A DNA stretch of 64,000 bases from Gadus chalcogrammus (taxonomy: Eukaryota > Chordata > Actinopteri > Gadiformes > Gadidae). The notes below the pieces were generated by a model, which was not told the origin of the DNA, ran no database searches, and worked only from the letters and a program-made list of their open reading frames with translations. Of this stretch, positions 32,470 through 47,283 are shown one piece after another; within the stretch, counting starts at the first letter, position 1, and the number at the start of each line of letters is the position of its first letter. The position numbers and the translations under genes are program-made. The stretch spans positions 22,765,884 to 22,829,883 of the forward strand of contig NC_079413.1 in NCBI RefSeq assembly GCF_026213295.1, written 5' to 3'.

Positions 32470-34240
32470 CTCTCCTGAGCTCTGCATCTTCATCACATGA
32501 GTGTTGCTCTACTGTGAGGGTGTGGTCTGAGTGAGCAGAGGTGCATACTGGGATACAGAGCTGTCTCGAGTCTACAGGTCTGTAGACACGCCCCCTCAGG
32601 GGAAACCGAGTGTTTGAGAAACTGTCGTGTCGTCAGTTACATGGACTGGAATGTTCTTAAAGATGGAGACAGGGATTCAGAAGGAGAAACACCAGGGGGA
32701 GATGAGGGGGCTCCTCATCTCAACGACTAAAACACAACTTCAGTCTGACGCAGAGAACCATGGAACACATTAAACAGTCCCCTCCAGGCATCGTGACTCC
32801 TCAGGAACAGTTTCATTTCCAAGAAGGTCTTATTTGGGGCCATCCCCATATGGATCCTGCTCCTCAAGAGCCCCCCCCTCCACTGGGTGGTCTTCTGAAC
32901 AGATGATCTCCTTCCTGCCCTCAGGCTGAATAAAGCTGCACCGTTTGCATCTGTGAAGGCCCCTCATTCAGGAAACCACTGGACTACAAAGACATGACTT
33001 CAGAGATGTTGAATCAACCTGGGACACATTTTGGAGACGCCAAGCATAATCCATCACCAATGTGGGACGCCACTGAAGAATGCTGTACATAATTTACGTC
33101 TCTGGAGACATTGGTTGTTCTGTTCTGGGTGCCCTGGCAGGAGAGCTGGGGTTGGATAATGGAATGTTATTTGCGGTTTTTACCCTGCATGATTGTTTGG
33201 CCTTTTATAGCTCAGTGGTGTGTGTGTGTTTGGGTTTGACATGAGATGGAAGATTTTTGAGAATCTCTAGGGTTCTACTGTGTGTGTGTGTCTCACACCT
33301 GCCCTGGGGTTCTAATTGCCTGTCCTGGGTTCTATGTATGTGTGTGTCCGGCTTGCTTTGACAGTGATAATGTTCATACGGGGGTCTGTGTGATTGGCTT
33401 GGGATATTGGAATGGTCAACTAAATCATACCTGATGGACGGCCACACGTTAACTTAAGGGCCTCCAGTAGACATGAAGAGCCCTGAGCGACGCTCCGGAG
33501 CGAGATCCAACACACTGGGCAGGAAGGAGAGTATCCAAATCAAGTGTAAAAGGATGCAAGCGGCGTGTTCAGATCAGTGACTTCAAACTAGGACTACACC
33601 AATCAGGATCAATGGAGGATGGACACCAAAAGGAATTCCACAAGGAGAGTCTGACGTTGGAAAGGGACCTCAATGGATGTTCAAGATGACCTTCAGACCT
33701 GTAATGAGACGGCTCTTCCTACCTGGCTGGATTGATGGAGAGCCCTGTGGATCTTGTCTTGCTCTCAGTTGCACTTGCTGAACTGTAATTGTTTCGGACA
33801 GGACTAGCTGAACGATTGGTTCCCTTAAATCAGAACCAACCCGGGAACTCCAGCTAGTGCGCTCTTCGAGCTGAAGTTGTGCTCTTCAGCTGAAGAGGTA
33901 AGGAAACCTTCACTGGGGCTTCAAGGTGTAAAGAGGAGAATGTTTCAAAGTGTTCCATGGTACTCTGATGAAGACCGTTGTTGTGTTCCACTGGCTGCGA
34001 GGAAGAACCCACACATCTTCCTCTTGGCCTTTCTCCTCTGAGAATCCTGGCGCCATCTTGAAGGTTATTCCAGCTCATGTAACTGATGTCACGACAGATT
34101 CTCAAACATTTTGTTTCTCCTGAGGGGCGTGTCTATGGAACTGAAGACTTCAGACAGCACTGTATCCCAGCATGCATCTCTGCTCACTCAGACCACACTC
34201 CCATGAGTAGGATGCAACACTCTAGTGATGGAGATGTAGA
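32470..34240. repeat. Large diverged inverted repeat with about 1.2 kb centre
   Basis: The left arm (about 32470-32790) and the reverse complement of the right arm (about 33930-34240) share blocks such as GTGTGGTCTGAGTGAGCAGAG, CTGGGATACAG, AGACACGCCCC and CAGTTACATG, with many differences. The centre holds no recognisable gene. It may be a foldback element or an old inverted duplication. Confidence 0.75.
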
Positions 34241-35545
34241 GTTTTATAAAAAAAAAAACGAGGGAGCAGACTAAGGTGATTGGAACACAATGGAATGTCA
34301 AGTCTGTACATTTTTAAGCCATGAAGATGGTTGGATAGTTCAGGAATTGGGCTTCTTTTTATTATGGGCAGTCCTTTCACTCAGATGCCCACTTCTCTGG
34401 CTGGCATGATTTGCTGTTGGTGATGAGGCGGTCAGGGTGACGTTGCAGGGCTATGGTCGGCTCTCTGTGAGCTCAACGTTTAGATTTGCTCTGTATGGTT
34501 TGTACCCTGAATAATCTAGATAATTGTAAAATGTAGACACGGATTTGTATTGAATGATTCCCGGTTTTTAGGTTTAAGGTTGTTGTGGGACGTACATGGT
34601 AGTTTGGTTCTTCGTATGGTTTTGAGTGATATAACTTGTACACACTGGGTGCATAATAATGTAAAGGTACACTGAATAGTATTAATGACCAACAGCAACA
34701 AACAGATCTCCTCAAGGTAAGTCTGTTGGCTGTATTTTAATGAAGACCATCGCTGGACTTCAGGATCTTCCTCCGTTCAGCTCAAGGTGAGGCGCTGGTT
34801 CTGTTTTTTCTTTGGTTGGTTCCGGCCGGAATGTTCGTATTCCAGTCGGACGGTTTGTGCTTCCCGCCGTGGAAGGTTCTGAGTGCGGTCACTTGATTTA
34901 GTCCCAATGGTTAGCATAGAACGTTGTAGTCTTGACAACCATAATAAACCACCTGGCAGTTAGTTTGACGGGAGTCCCCTGAGGGAATCTGGCGGAACGT
35001 TCTTGATTGTATTTGAGTAACCTCGAAGCGTTGCCAACGGAAACAATTTTTTCAGTCGGTTTCCATTGGGAATTGTTGCCCCTATCTTAAACAACTAAAG
35101 TTTGATATTAAATACATACTGAGACGTACGTCGTACAATACGTTGATAATTTCCGATGGTTGCGCCGTACTTTTAACCACGATGACGTTGCGGGACCCAT
35201 TTTTGACATCAGGGAAGGCTGAAAATCATTTCAAGGTGGAAGATAATTTGACATTTCTTCAACGGAACCCAGCACCTGAATATGGCTGAGTATATTTGAT
35301 TTAATATCGATACTGCTTAGTGTTCTTTGTTACTTCAGCTTTCGTACGTTCTAAATATCTGGTGTCAATAATTGCCACAGAAGTTAAACCCTACCCAATG
35401 GAATGACGTTAAACAACGACTTTGGTGCAGAGTTACCAACTGGATAATATCAAAGCTAAAATAATGGCCGTCATTCCCACATGTTACAGTAGAAGATACT
35501 CTAGAACTGTACAAGGTTAAAAAGGTAACATGTAGTTTGTCCCAA
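34241..35545. other. No feature recognised
   Basis: No convincing exons, RNA genes or repeats. Open frames are short and lack family resemblance. Confidence 0.5.
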
Positions 35546-35547
35546 GG

Positions 35548-35868
35548 TGTCTGCCTCCTCACCCAGAGCCAGACCTCCACCTCCTCACCCAGAGCCAGAC
35601 CTCCACCTCCTCACCCAGAGCCAGACCTCCACCTCCTCACCCAGAGCCAGACCTCCACCTCCTCACCCAGAGCCAGACCTCCACCTCCTCACCCAGAGCC
35701 AGACCTCCACCTCCTCACCCAGTGCCAGACCTCCACCTCTTCACCCAGAGCCAGACCTCCACCTCCTCACCCAGAGCCAGACCTCCACCCCCTCACCCAG
35801 AGCCAGACCTCCACCTCCTCACCCAGAGCCAGACCTCCACCTCCTCACCCAGAGCCAGACCTCCACCT
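35548..35868 (+). repeat. 26-bp minisatellite (about 12 units)
   Basis: Tandem CCAGACCTCCACCTCCTCAC plus CCAGAG units with rare variants. Because the unit has no stop in any plus frame, it yields long proline-rich open frames that I do not regard as genes. Confidence 0.95.
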
Positions 35869-36198
35869 CCGGTCAGAAGTCCTCCAGAACAGGTCAGTGC
35901 TCTGTGTGAGTATAGTCTTCTCAGGTCAGGTTCAATGCATGGCCTGAACCACTTCTTTAAACTTGTGGACTGCTCTGTCTTCATTCCCAAAAACGGGCCT
36001 TGAGTTATAAAATAATAGTTCAATTAATTGTGTAACTCGGTTTCGGATGAGTCAAATAAGTTTATTGTTGGGCAAATGCTGATATAAATCTGTAGCTGAA
36101 AGGCGAGGCTGAGAGGCTGGGGACCGGAGGCTTGTGGTGCCAGGGTGGACCGGAGACTGAGGCTGGAGACCAGGGGCCTGCAGCACCGGACCAGAGGG

Positions 36199-36206
36199 TA
36201 TATATA
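36199..36206 (+). promoter_or_regulatory. Candidate TATA box ahead of reiterated exon-like units
   Basis: TATATATA lies in GC-rich surroundings about 65 bases before the first exon-like unit. The spacing suits a core promoter, but no transcript evidence is available. Confidence 0.35.
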
Positions 36207-36261
36207 CCAGACGACTACATCTTTTTTACCACACGTTGAAGCAAGACTTCCGCTGTTTGTT

Positions 36262-37100
36262 CCAGACCAGGACTGTCTGAGGAGAGCTGCTGGAGGAGCT
36301 GAGACGCTGGAGGACGACTAGGAATCGACCAACAAGGATTCCTCGTAAGTTTGTATTTACTTACATGGTTGATTTAAAAGGGCAAAATACAGCTGTTACT
36401 TTGACATGCGTTAACCAACAACCGCTGTGTTTTCTTACTAGAACGTGTTTCTGGAGCGGAGGCGAGCTGGTAGGGGAGCCGTGAATCTGGAGGATGACAT
36501 CACTCTACCAACCAGGGTTGTAAGTTTGTATTAACCAAACAAACTGGAAATAAAGGGCTTAAAAATAAGACAAACTACATGTTTGTTACCAGACTTTAGG
36601 GCCAGACTCGCGCTGTTTGTTCCAGACCAGGACTCTGGCTGAGGAGAGCTGATGGAGGAGCCAAGACTCTGGAGGACGACATCACTCCACCAACCAGGAT
36701 CCTCGTAAGTTTGCCTAAAATAAACAGAGTAGACTTGTTGTAACGCAGGATTAGTTTGTCCAGTACAAGTTACGGCATACTATTGTGGTTGTTTACCAGA
36801 CAAACTACAGCTGCTACTTTGTTACGCGCCATTAGAGCCCAACTACTCCTGTGTTTGTGACCTTACATTAGAGACAAACTACTACTGTGTTTGTTACCTG
36901 ATATTAGAGCAAACTACTCCTGTGTTTGTTACCTTGCGTTAGAGCCCAACTACTCCTGTGTTTGTTACCTTACATTATAGACAAATTACGTTTGTAACCA
37001 GACCAGGAATCTGGAGGACTGATGGAGAAGCCATACATCTGGAAGGCAAATCCTGAGGACCACCAGGACTCTACCATCAAGGATTCCTCATAAATGTGCA
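36262..37100 (+). ncRNA. Reiterated exon-like units with GTAAGT donors (putative non-coding transcript)
   Basis: There are four related units at about 36262-36350, 36443-36522, 36624-36708 and 36998-37094. They share CCAGACCAGGA, CTGGAGGA, ACCAACCAGG and GGATTCCTC. The first three end in GTAAGTTTG, a consensus 5' splice site, while the fourth has decayed to ATAAATGTG. No long open frame runs through them. A plausible 3' exon acceptor (gtctcctcag) occurs near 37410. This could be a multi-exon non-coding RNA or a duplicated first-exon cluster; it is pattern-based inference. Confidence 0.35.
36825..36978 (+). repeat. Roughly 40-bp tandem repeat
   Basis: About four units of TTAGAG..AACTACTCCTGTGTTTGTTACC between the third and fourth exon-like units. 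Confidence 0.85.
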
Positions 37101-37129
37101 TTATCTGGACATAGTGGACTAGGTAGGGG

Positions 37130-37260
37130 GTTGGGGGTTCAACTCTCAAACCAATGGTGCCGGGTTCAAGCCCTCAGAATACAGTGATGCGTACTTGAGC
37201 AAGGCGCCCTAAAGCCTGCCTGCTCCTTAATGACTTATCTTTCGTTCAGATAATGTTGCA
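37130..37260 (+). mobile_element. tRNA-derived SINE-like element
   Basis: It contains a B-box-like GGGTTCAAGCC and the TTGAGCAAGGC core often seen in fish SINEs, followed by TGCTCC. The A-box side is degraded. The family was not determined. Confidence 0.55.
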
Positions 37261-37649
37261 TCTTTTGAATATTGAACCTAATCCATGTCCTTGTTTGGTC
37301 CGGGCAGACACACCTGAGCTGAACCTCACCTGATCCTGTTTGGTCGGGGGTAGACACACCTAAGCTAAACCCGCCCTGATCCTGACATCCTGCTGGTCCC
37401 GTCTCCTCAGTTCATCTGAGCCTCGTCCTCCAGAAGACCTGCTGAGCTCAGCAGTCTGAGGCTGATGGATCAATGACCTCCAGTGGGAGTGATCTTCTTG
37501 ACCCCCCACCTAACCGTGTGCTTCCACACGCCTTTCCCTCACGTCTGTCACTAACCTCACTACTTCACTACTCTCTACTGCTTCCTCTTTTCTTCCTTCT
37601 CTGTGGTTCGAACCTTTACACGGAAGGCGCGTCTTCCTGCCCTCAGAGG
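37261..37649. other. Spacer immediately left of copy B
   Basis: Two diverged copies of a roughly 55-bp segment (GGCAGACACACC.. / GGTAGACACACC..) lie at about 37285-37380, then pyrimidine-rich sequence. No gene. Whether this also flanks copy A cannot be seen. Confidence 0.5.
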
Positions 37650-37650
37650 G

Positions 37651-39345
37651 TTTAGCGTTAGGGTTGAGTGTCAGGGTTTAGAGTCAGGGACAGAGCTGGT
37701 CAGGGAGGACTGCTTTTACAAAAACCTCTTCACTTGCTTTCGGAATGGTGGTGACATTTTGAAAAGATTCATTTGGGAAAATGTTTTCCTCTGCTTTCCT
37801 TTACAAAATTGTATTAAACTTATGTCAAGTGTTTTTGTTTATATATTAAAATCCCACATTGACTTCTACATGTTTGTAACGGTTCATTTAATTGTCCTTT
37901 AACTTGGTTAATGTCAAGCTAAACTCCCGCAATACATTTAATATACATGATTATTATTCTGCAATGTTCACATAATCCATTTTGTAAAAATATGAAACCT
38001 CCATATTACTACTAAATTCAGGCCTATTAATGTATTTAACAATGTACATACTGCCCCGCAGGCCATTCTCTGCTACTACGACACGTTCAATCCACCAACC
38101 CGTCTCACATCAATGTACTATAGCTACGTTGGTTCAAACGGAAAATGTAGTTTGGTGTGAGACTGTTGTCCAGCAGAGGGAGCTGTTATACACCTTAATT
38201 ATACAGAAATGTCTGTATTTACATTTTAAAATGTTCATGGGCTGGTCTAGTTTGTCAGCAAATAACTCTGCCTCCAGCAACAGGATTGGTTGAAACATAT
38301 GAAGTGAAGGAAATAAAAGCCCAGTTCACCAGATCTGAGGTCAGCTGCGGTCAGATTGAATGTATTGAGCTCGGAGGAGCTCAATACATTGAGGAGGAGC
38401 ACGGCAGGACGCGTGTTTACCTGGTCGATTAGTCCCTGAACGCAGACCCTGAACCCAGACATCCCAAAATATTTATAATTATTTATAAGTACTAGCCTAG
38501 TCTAGATAGTCCTTCTGGCAAGAGAATAAACAGTTTAAAAACATAACCTTTTTACCACCTCAAGTGAATTAACCTATCCTATCCCCAGTCAGATGTGTGT
38601 GTAAAGTCTGTCTCACTTGTATTAATTTTACTCTGAAATAACTGGAATGGAACTTTAGGCATTATGAAAATATGTTCATGCAAAATAAAGCATAGAAATC
38701 ATTTTGGCATTTTCATTCAACACATAACCGGTGTTTTCAGAAATCTCCACTTTGGCCGGAGTTTTTAGAAATGATAGTTTTCTGTGATAAAAACGGCGTT
38801 CCCTTCGTGTAAACGGGGCATGAGTGGAGAGAGAGGAGAGGGATCACAGGTGAAGGTGGTTGGGTTAATTAGGGGAGATCAGGGTGGCAGGCAGGTGAAT
38901 GGGAAAACCAGGGGCGGACCATGACAGACCCTAATTGACCATTACTGAAACGACTTTGAAATGACGAAATGGTAAACCATTGGTCATCTGTGTTTTGAAA
39001 CAATCCTCCCCCTACCCTACCTCTAAATATAGCCTACCAAACATTAGGTTGTGATGCCCTTGACTGCCATACAATTTTAAGACATAAAATAATTCAAACC
39101 ATGAAACAGCCACACGATCTTGAACAAACAAATATTAATATTTCAACAAGGCAGGTAAAGCCAACGTGTTGATAATAACTAGATATACATAACGTAGGCC
39201 TAATTACCTGTCATTTTTGTCCTGTCATTAAATTTGCTATTTCAATAGGATCAAAAGATCCCGCAAAGCACTTCCTGGACGGGTCTCTGGAGACTGAATC
39301 GTATAGGTTTACATCGTTGACGAAGGAGAAAGTAAGGCCTATACA
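37651..39345. other. Upstream flank of Bax-like gene B; no gene seen
   Basis: Equivalent to 2-1702, with small indels only (for example loss of about 10 bases near 38358). Confidence 0.6.
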
Positions 39346-42250
<2,905 letters not shown>

Positions 42251-42261
<11 letters not shown>

Positions 42262-42411
42262 AGCCAGGGCCACGGAGGGCCTGAAGCCAGGGCCACGGAG
42301 GGCCTGAGGCCAGGGCCACGGAGGGCCTGAGGCCAGGGCCACGGAGGGCCTGAGGCCAGGGCCACGGAGGGCCTGAGGCCAGGGCCACGGAGGGCCTGAG
42401 GCCAGGGCCGC
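42251..42411 (+). repeat. 23-bp minisatellite at the Bax-like stop codon (B)
   Basis: Exactly seven 23-bp units; copy A has five. Confidence 0.95.
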
Positions 42412-42698
42412 TGCCAGCCATTTGGGTGATTGCTTAGTGGTAGTTATGACTCCATTTCACCTACAGATTTTGACAGAGAAATCGGTTATACCAGCCAGTT
42501 ATCAGTATCAGTCACATTCAGTTACTCAGTGGTGTATTGTAAGGATAGGTTTCTTCCGATTGCAAAATTATTTTTACAAACTGATTTTATTTTATATTTG
42601 TATATGACATAGGGCAAAGAAAATAATGCATGCTCCGCAAAAATAAATAACTAAATAAGCGGGCCTCGTCCATGCAGTATACGCTCTGACTCGGCTGC

Positions 42699-42860
42699 AT
42701 GTCTGACACAGCAGAAGTCGAAGAGCTCGTCCCTCGTTGCGGATCATCGTCCGTTATCTGGAAATATTTCGGATTTAGGGCAAGCGATTTGAACCAGCAT
42801 CAAACAATCCCTATCCCCTCGCTCAATTATTTTTTCAGAATGGCGTTGTATTCAAAACGT
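42699..42860 (+). pseudogene. BED-finger hAT transposase relic with internal deletion (B)
   Basis: It begins like the copy A relic (WKYFGFRASDLNQHQT), but about 327 bases corresponding to A 5065-5391 are missing, so the zinc-finger end and core segment are gone. Confidence 0.75.
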
Positions 42861-43184
42861 CAGGGACAACGCCTTTTGTTCTGGTGCATTCTCTGGTGGC
42901 ATATTTATTTAAACGCCTTATTTACAAGTTTAACAAATCTTTTACAATTTAAACATTGTCAAATCTGTGCCCTGTTGATTTTAAGTTGGTGATATCTATG
43001 CAAAGATTTGTACATTAGCAGGAATGTAGCACAATGGTTCACGGTTGTTAAAGCAGTGTTATGTTAACGTGATCGTTCAATAAAAATATTTGTCAATCAA
43101 ATGAATAATCGTGGTAAATAATCTGGATATCAGTATTGATCAAAATAATTGTGATAATCATGTTGGCCATAATCCCGCACCTCT

Positions 43185-45530
43185 AATATGACATTTGACA
43201 ATAAATAAATCATCTTAAATCTTGAATCTTATTTGGTTCAATGCTTGCGTTATTAATGCATGTTATTTATGTTCTCATAGGTTGTGCAGTAATGTAAATT
43301 GTGAATACGTTTACTTTCCATTGCACATAATAAAGTGCAATAAATAGGTCCATAGTCCCTGCAGCCACCATTAGCTAGCGTAGCGACCAATGGAGCTACA
43401 ACATGTCTATGGAAGACGTTCGGTTGAAGGACATATAATGGGAAATAAATATATTTTCCGTTTGGTGGTAGGGGGCTGTTTTCGTGAACCTCTGGGGTGG
43501 GTCGAGAAGCCAGGGTTCCATCTGATAAGGCACGGCGTTTACCCCCCCTTATGACATCCAGAGGAGGTTCATCGATGGATTACAATATGGCTTAAACAAT
43601 ACTATATTTGTATTGGGGGGCACAGCTGTTCTCAGCATCCTTGAGGCCTGTCTGCCACAGTATAAGAAGTCCTTGCTTTTGTCAGTGGATTGGACTTCTC
43701 CTCGCGGAGCTCCCGGAGATGCAGGGGGACTTCCCATCTGGGGACCTTTCCTTGCGGAGCTCTTGGAGAGACGCAGGGCGATCCCACCACTGACAATCTC
43801 CCAAAACCTGAAAAGGACAGGACAGACTGGATCCATTTTTTGAAGGGCAGAGTCCCGGCTACAGTTAGCTCATCTTTGTATGTGTGTGATACTTCACGTC
43901 TGGATTCGCATCTTTGTTGAAGCTTATACATGCAATTCTGTACGAAAAGCCACCAAAGGGGGATGTAATTGCTGCCTTAGTTCCCGCTTCGATAATGAGG
44001 CGGTCTGAGTCAGATGTATAGGCAGCCCCAGGTAAATAAAATATTAAACTCGAAGTACAACAATTTAAACACAACACATGAAAGATTTGGGTAGTGACCT
44101 TTTAATGAACACCTCACAGGTTACAGAATTTATAGAATGTATAGAACATAATAGAATTGAAAGGGAACTCCGCCCATATCCCCAGCACCACTAGACAAAG
44201 CATCTGTATGCTATGAAGCGGTCAGTCGTTACAGGTTTAGATATAAGACCTCCTTTGGTCAATATTGGCTTCATTAACATTGGTCTTTCTACTATGCAAA
44301 CATGCCATGATTTTTGCCCCACAGCTGAGCGTCGAACGAACTTCCTTGTTTCAAAGGGAAACACATCCTGGCTAGTGGACATGGGACATGCCTTGTTCTC
44401 TGGATACATCCTGTCTACAATTGCGATCACCTGACCATGTAGCAACCGCATGGTGAAATATCAACAATTCAGATAGAATTCCATGAATGCATATTTTTGC
44501 ATATTATGCAAGACGTACGGCTGTTCTACGACGTTCTCTCCAGTTCACTTGCGTTCCCATTTAAACAATGAATGCTTCTGTTCTCAGGCCACCTGGTTAA
44601 GGGCTTGGGCCGCGTAATCAAGTTACGACATGGATAACAGCACTGAGCTCTGGAACAATAGCAAAACCATGGACTTTGACAACAACAACATCTAACAAAC
44701 TCATGAGGCAAAGGAACGTTTGAAGGAGGTCATGCTCACGGGTGCCTGGAGGTGGAGGTGGAGGTTATTTTCCACAGATGAAATCCGTGGACTCTGGGCA
44801 GTCAACACGAATGGAGCAGTGTCAGATGGAGGAGGTGAAGGAAGTGGCAGAGATTACAGCGAAGGGAGGAGTGAAGGCAGAGGGGTGTGTCTCGGTGGAG
44901 CAATGGGGGACAATAGAAATCCCTGCAAGTTAGACGTTCCCCAGCCCTCAATGGTTTATCAGTTACTTGAGTCAATATAAAATGGTGCTTTCTCATTTTT
45001 GCAGTAGTCCTACATATATAGTAGAAACTGTAATCCTATAACTATCCAATATTTATTTTTATGAAATCTATTATATTGGAAACGTCTGGCCATAAAATAA
45101 TACAGGGTTTGTTGTTGTCAAAGTATTTACCATCACTGTTATACAAAAATATCGCTTACATTTAAAAATCCTAATGCATAGCTTCATTACATCATTCTGC
45201 ATCAAGCAACAAGCAACTTCATAAATAAAGGCATTTGAATATAATTGGTGTGCATCCTTGTCTTCCTTTGTACCACTGTATACTATGCATACTATTTATA
45301 CTATGTATACTATGTTAACAGGGACCCTAGATTGGTGCTCAGAGGGTCCCCGGCTGCTGCAATGTAATGTTCTGGTGCCGGCAGATCCAGGGTCAGATAG
45401 ACAGATAGTCAGTCTGGAAGCCAAAAAGGAGCCAAATATGGATATGCCATTTGCGTTTTTCGTCTGTTTGAAGTGTGAAATTATTTTGAAATGTATTGAT
45501 CTTAGGATTCTAGTTCATTTCACATAGGAT
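43185..45530. other. Conserved but unrecognised block (B)
   Basis: Equivalent to A 6656-8995, without the A-specific LINE (single AATAT at 43185-43189). No gene assigned. Confidence 0.5.
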
Positions 45531-45562
45531 AGTCTCATCCAATCAGGTCTATATTCTCGCGT

Positions 45563-45938
45563 AAAGCATCATGGGTAGGATATTCCATCCCTTGATTCAC
45601 TCTACCACAAACGGACACTACGCAGAGCACGGAAAATCATCTCCGACCCCTCTCACCCTGCACACTATGCCTTCCAGCCACTGCCCTCTGGGGGGCGTTA
45701 CAGGACGATTGCCTCCAGAACAACCCGGTTAAAAAACAGTTTCATCCCAACTGCAATAAACGTTCTGAACTCGGAACGTTAAGGATTAAGCATGGCCCTT
45801 ATGTATTGTGTAGTGTGTATTTCTGTATGTATATCTGTGTTATATGTTTTGTAAGTTGGAACCTGTACCAAGCTGACAACAAATTCCACCAGCCTGGCTG
45901 TGTGGTCATTAAAAGAATCAATCAATCAATCAATCATT
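45563..45938 (+). mobile_element. LINE 3' end (CR1/L2-like), copy B
   Basis: Same truncated element and (AATC)n tail as at 9030-9405. Confidence 0.8.
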
Positions 45939-46204
45939 ACCCAACAGAAGAGGAAGAAGGGCAGTGAGAGAGTGTCCGGCCATCTGTCTGTGGTTTCTTT
46001 CTACAACCCCCCCCCCCCCCCCCCCCCCCAACCAAAACCCAGGGAGGAGGTCCCAGAATAAAATCGGAATAACATTTATTGTTTTATGTATAATTTCTGA
46101 TTAATATTATTATTCTTAAGGCACTTATGGAAGCATTATTCACTAATAAAACAAGAAATCATCGGCTGAACACACGAGAACATTCAGTTGGATCCACTGA
46201 GTTG

Positions 46205-46210
46205 TTTATT
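46205..46210 (-). terminator. Candidate polyadenylation signal for the B30.2 gene (B)
   Basis: AATAAA on the minus strand about 1.07 kb beyond the B30.2 stop at 47284. The nearest alternative was not examined with transcripts. Confidence 0.25.
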
Positions 46211-46652
46211 ACAATTATGCTTCATTAACAAAAAAGACAGAAAAATAGTCCCTTACATGTACACAATAAACACGAGGACTAAAACAATAGAAGCAGCAGA
46301 CTTTACAAATCATCAACAGGTGAGCACATATCTTTAATAACTGAACATGTTCTGTGGCCGCTTGGTTCCCAACAGAACACAAAAAATCAAGATTCAGTTT
46401 AAAGTAATTTACAACATGCAACATTATCCCATAGACATCTTGGTTATTATGAATAAAATATAACATCTGCTTCAAATCAGGTCACATATCAGGATTATGA
46501 CAAAAATGATGATATAAGAGCCCTTAAGACTTAAACTGTTATATATAAAGATGGACCATCAATAGGTATTTTATGTACATTTCAAATAATAAATGTGCTT
46601 ATCTAACTATGGGAGATCTTAAAAGCCTTTTCATGGTTTATCATGCTATACC

Positions 46653-46764
<112 letters not shown>

Positions 46765-46799
46765 ATAACTGCCACAGAGACACTGAGTCGTCAGTCCTC

Positions 46800-47225
46800 T
46801 CAGTATGTGTGTTTTTATGTAGGATTGTTTTTGTGTGTGTGCACGTGTGTGTGTCTGTCTGTGTGTGTGTGTGTGTTTTTGGTGTGTGCGTGTGTGTTCC
46901 TGTGTCTGTGTGTGTGTCGGTGTGTGTTTGTGTGTTGTTTGTATATGTGTGTGTGTGTGTGTGTGTATGTGTTTGCATGCGTATGTGTGCGTGTGTGTGT
47001 GAAAAGTGCCGCCCCTCCACCCTCCCCCCCCTCCCCCTCCCCCTTCCACCCCCTCCCCCCTCCTCCCCCTCCCCCTTCCACCCCCTCCCCCCTCCCCCTT
47101 CCACCCCCTTCCACCCCCTCCCCCCTCCACCCCTCACCCATCCCCCTCCACCCTCCACCCCCTCCCCCCTCCACCCTCCACCCTCCCCCCTCCACCCCTG
47201 AGGCACCCCGCAGACCCCCCCCCCC
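46800..47225. repeat. GT-rich and C-rich tracts downstream of the B30.2 exon (B)
   Basis: Counterpart of 10240-10605, with longer CCCTCC-type polypyrimidine sequence. Open frames here are repeat artefacts. Confidence 0.9.
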
Positions 47226-47283
47226 CCATTTCTCTACAACTGAGGGACCACCGAGACGCCCCCCGCTGCCACTGGCTCTCTTT

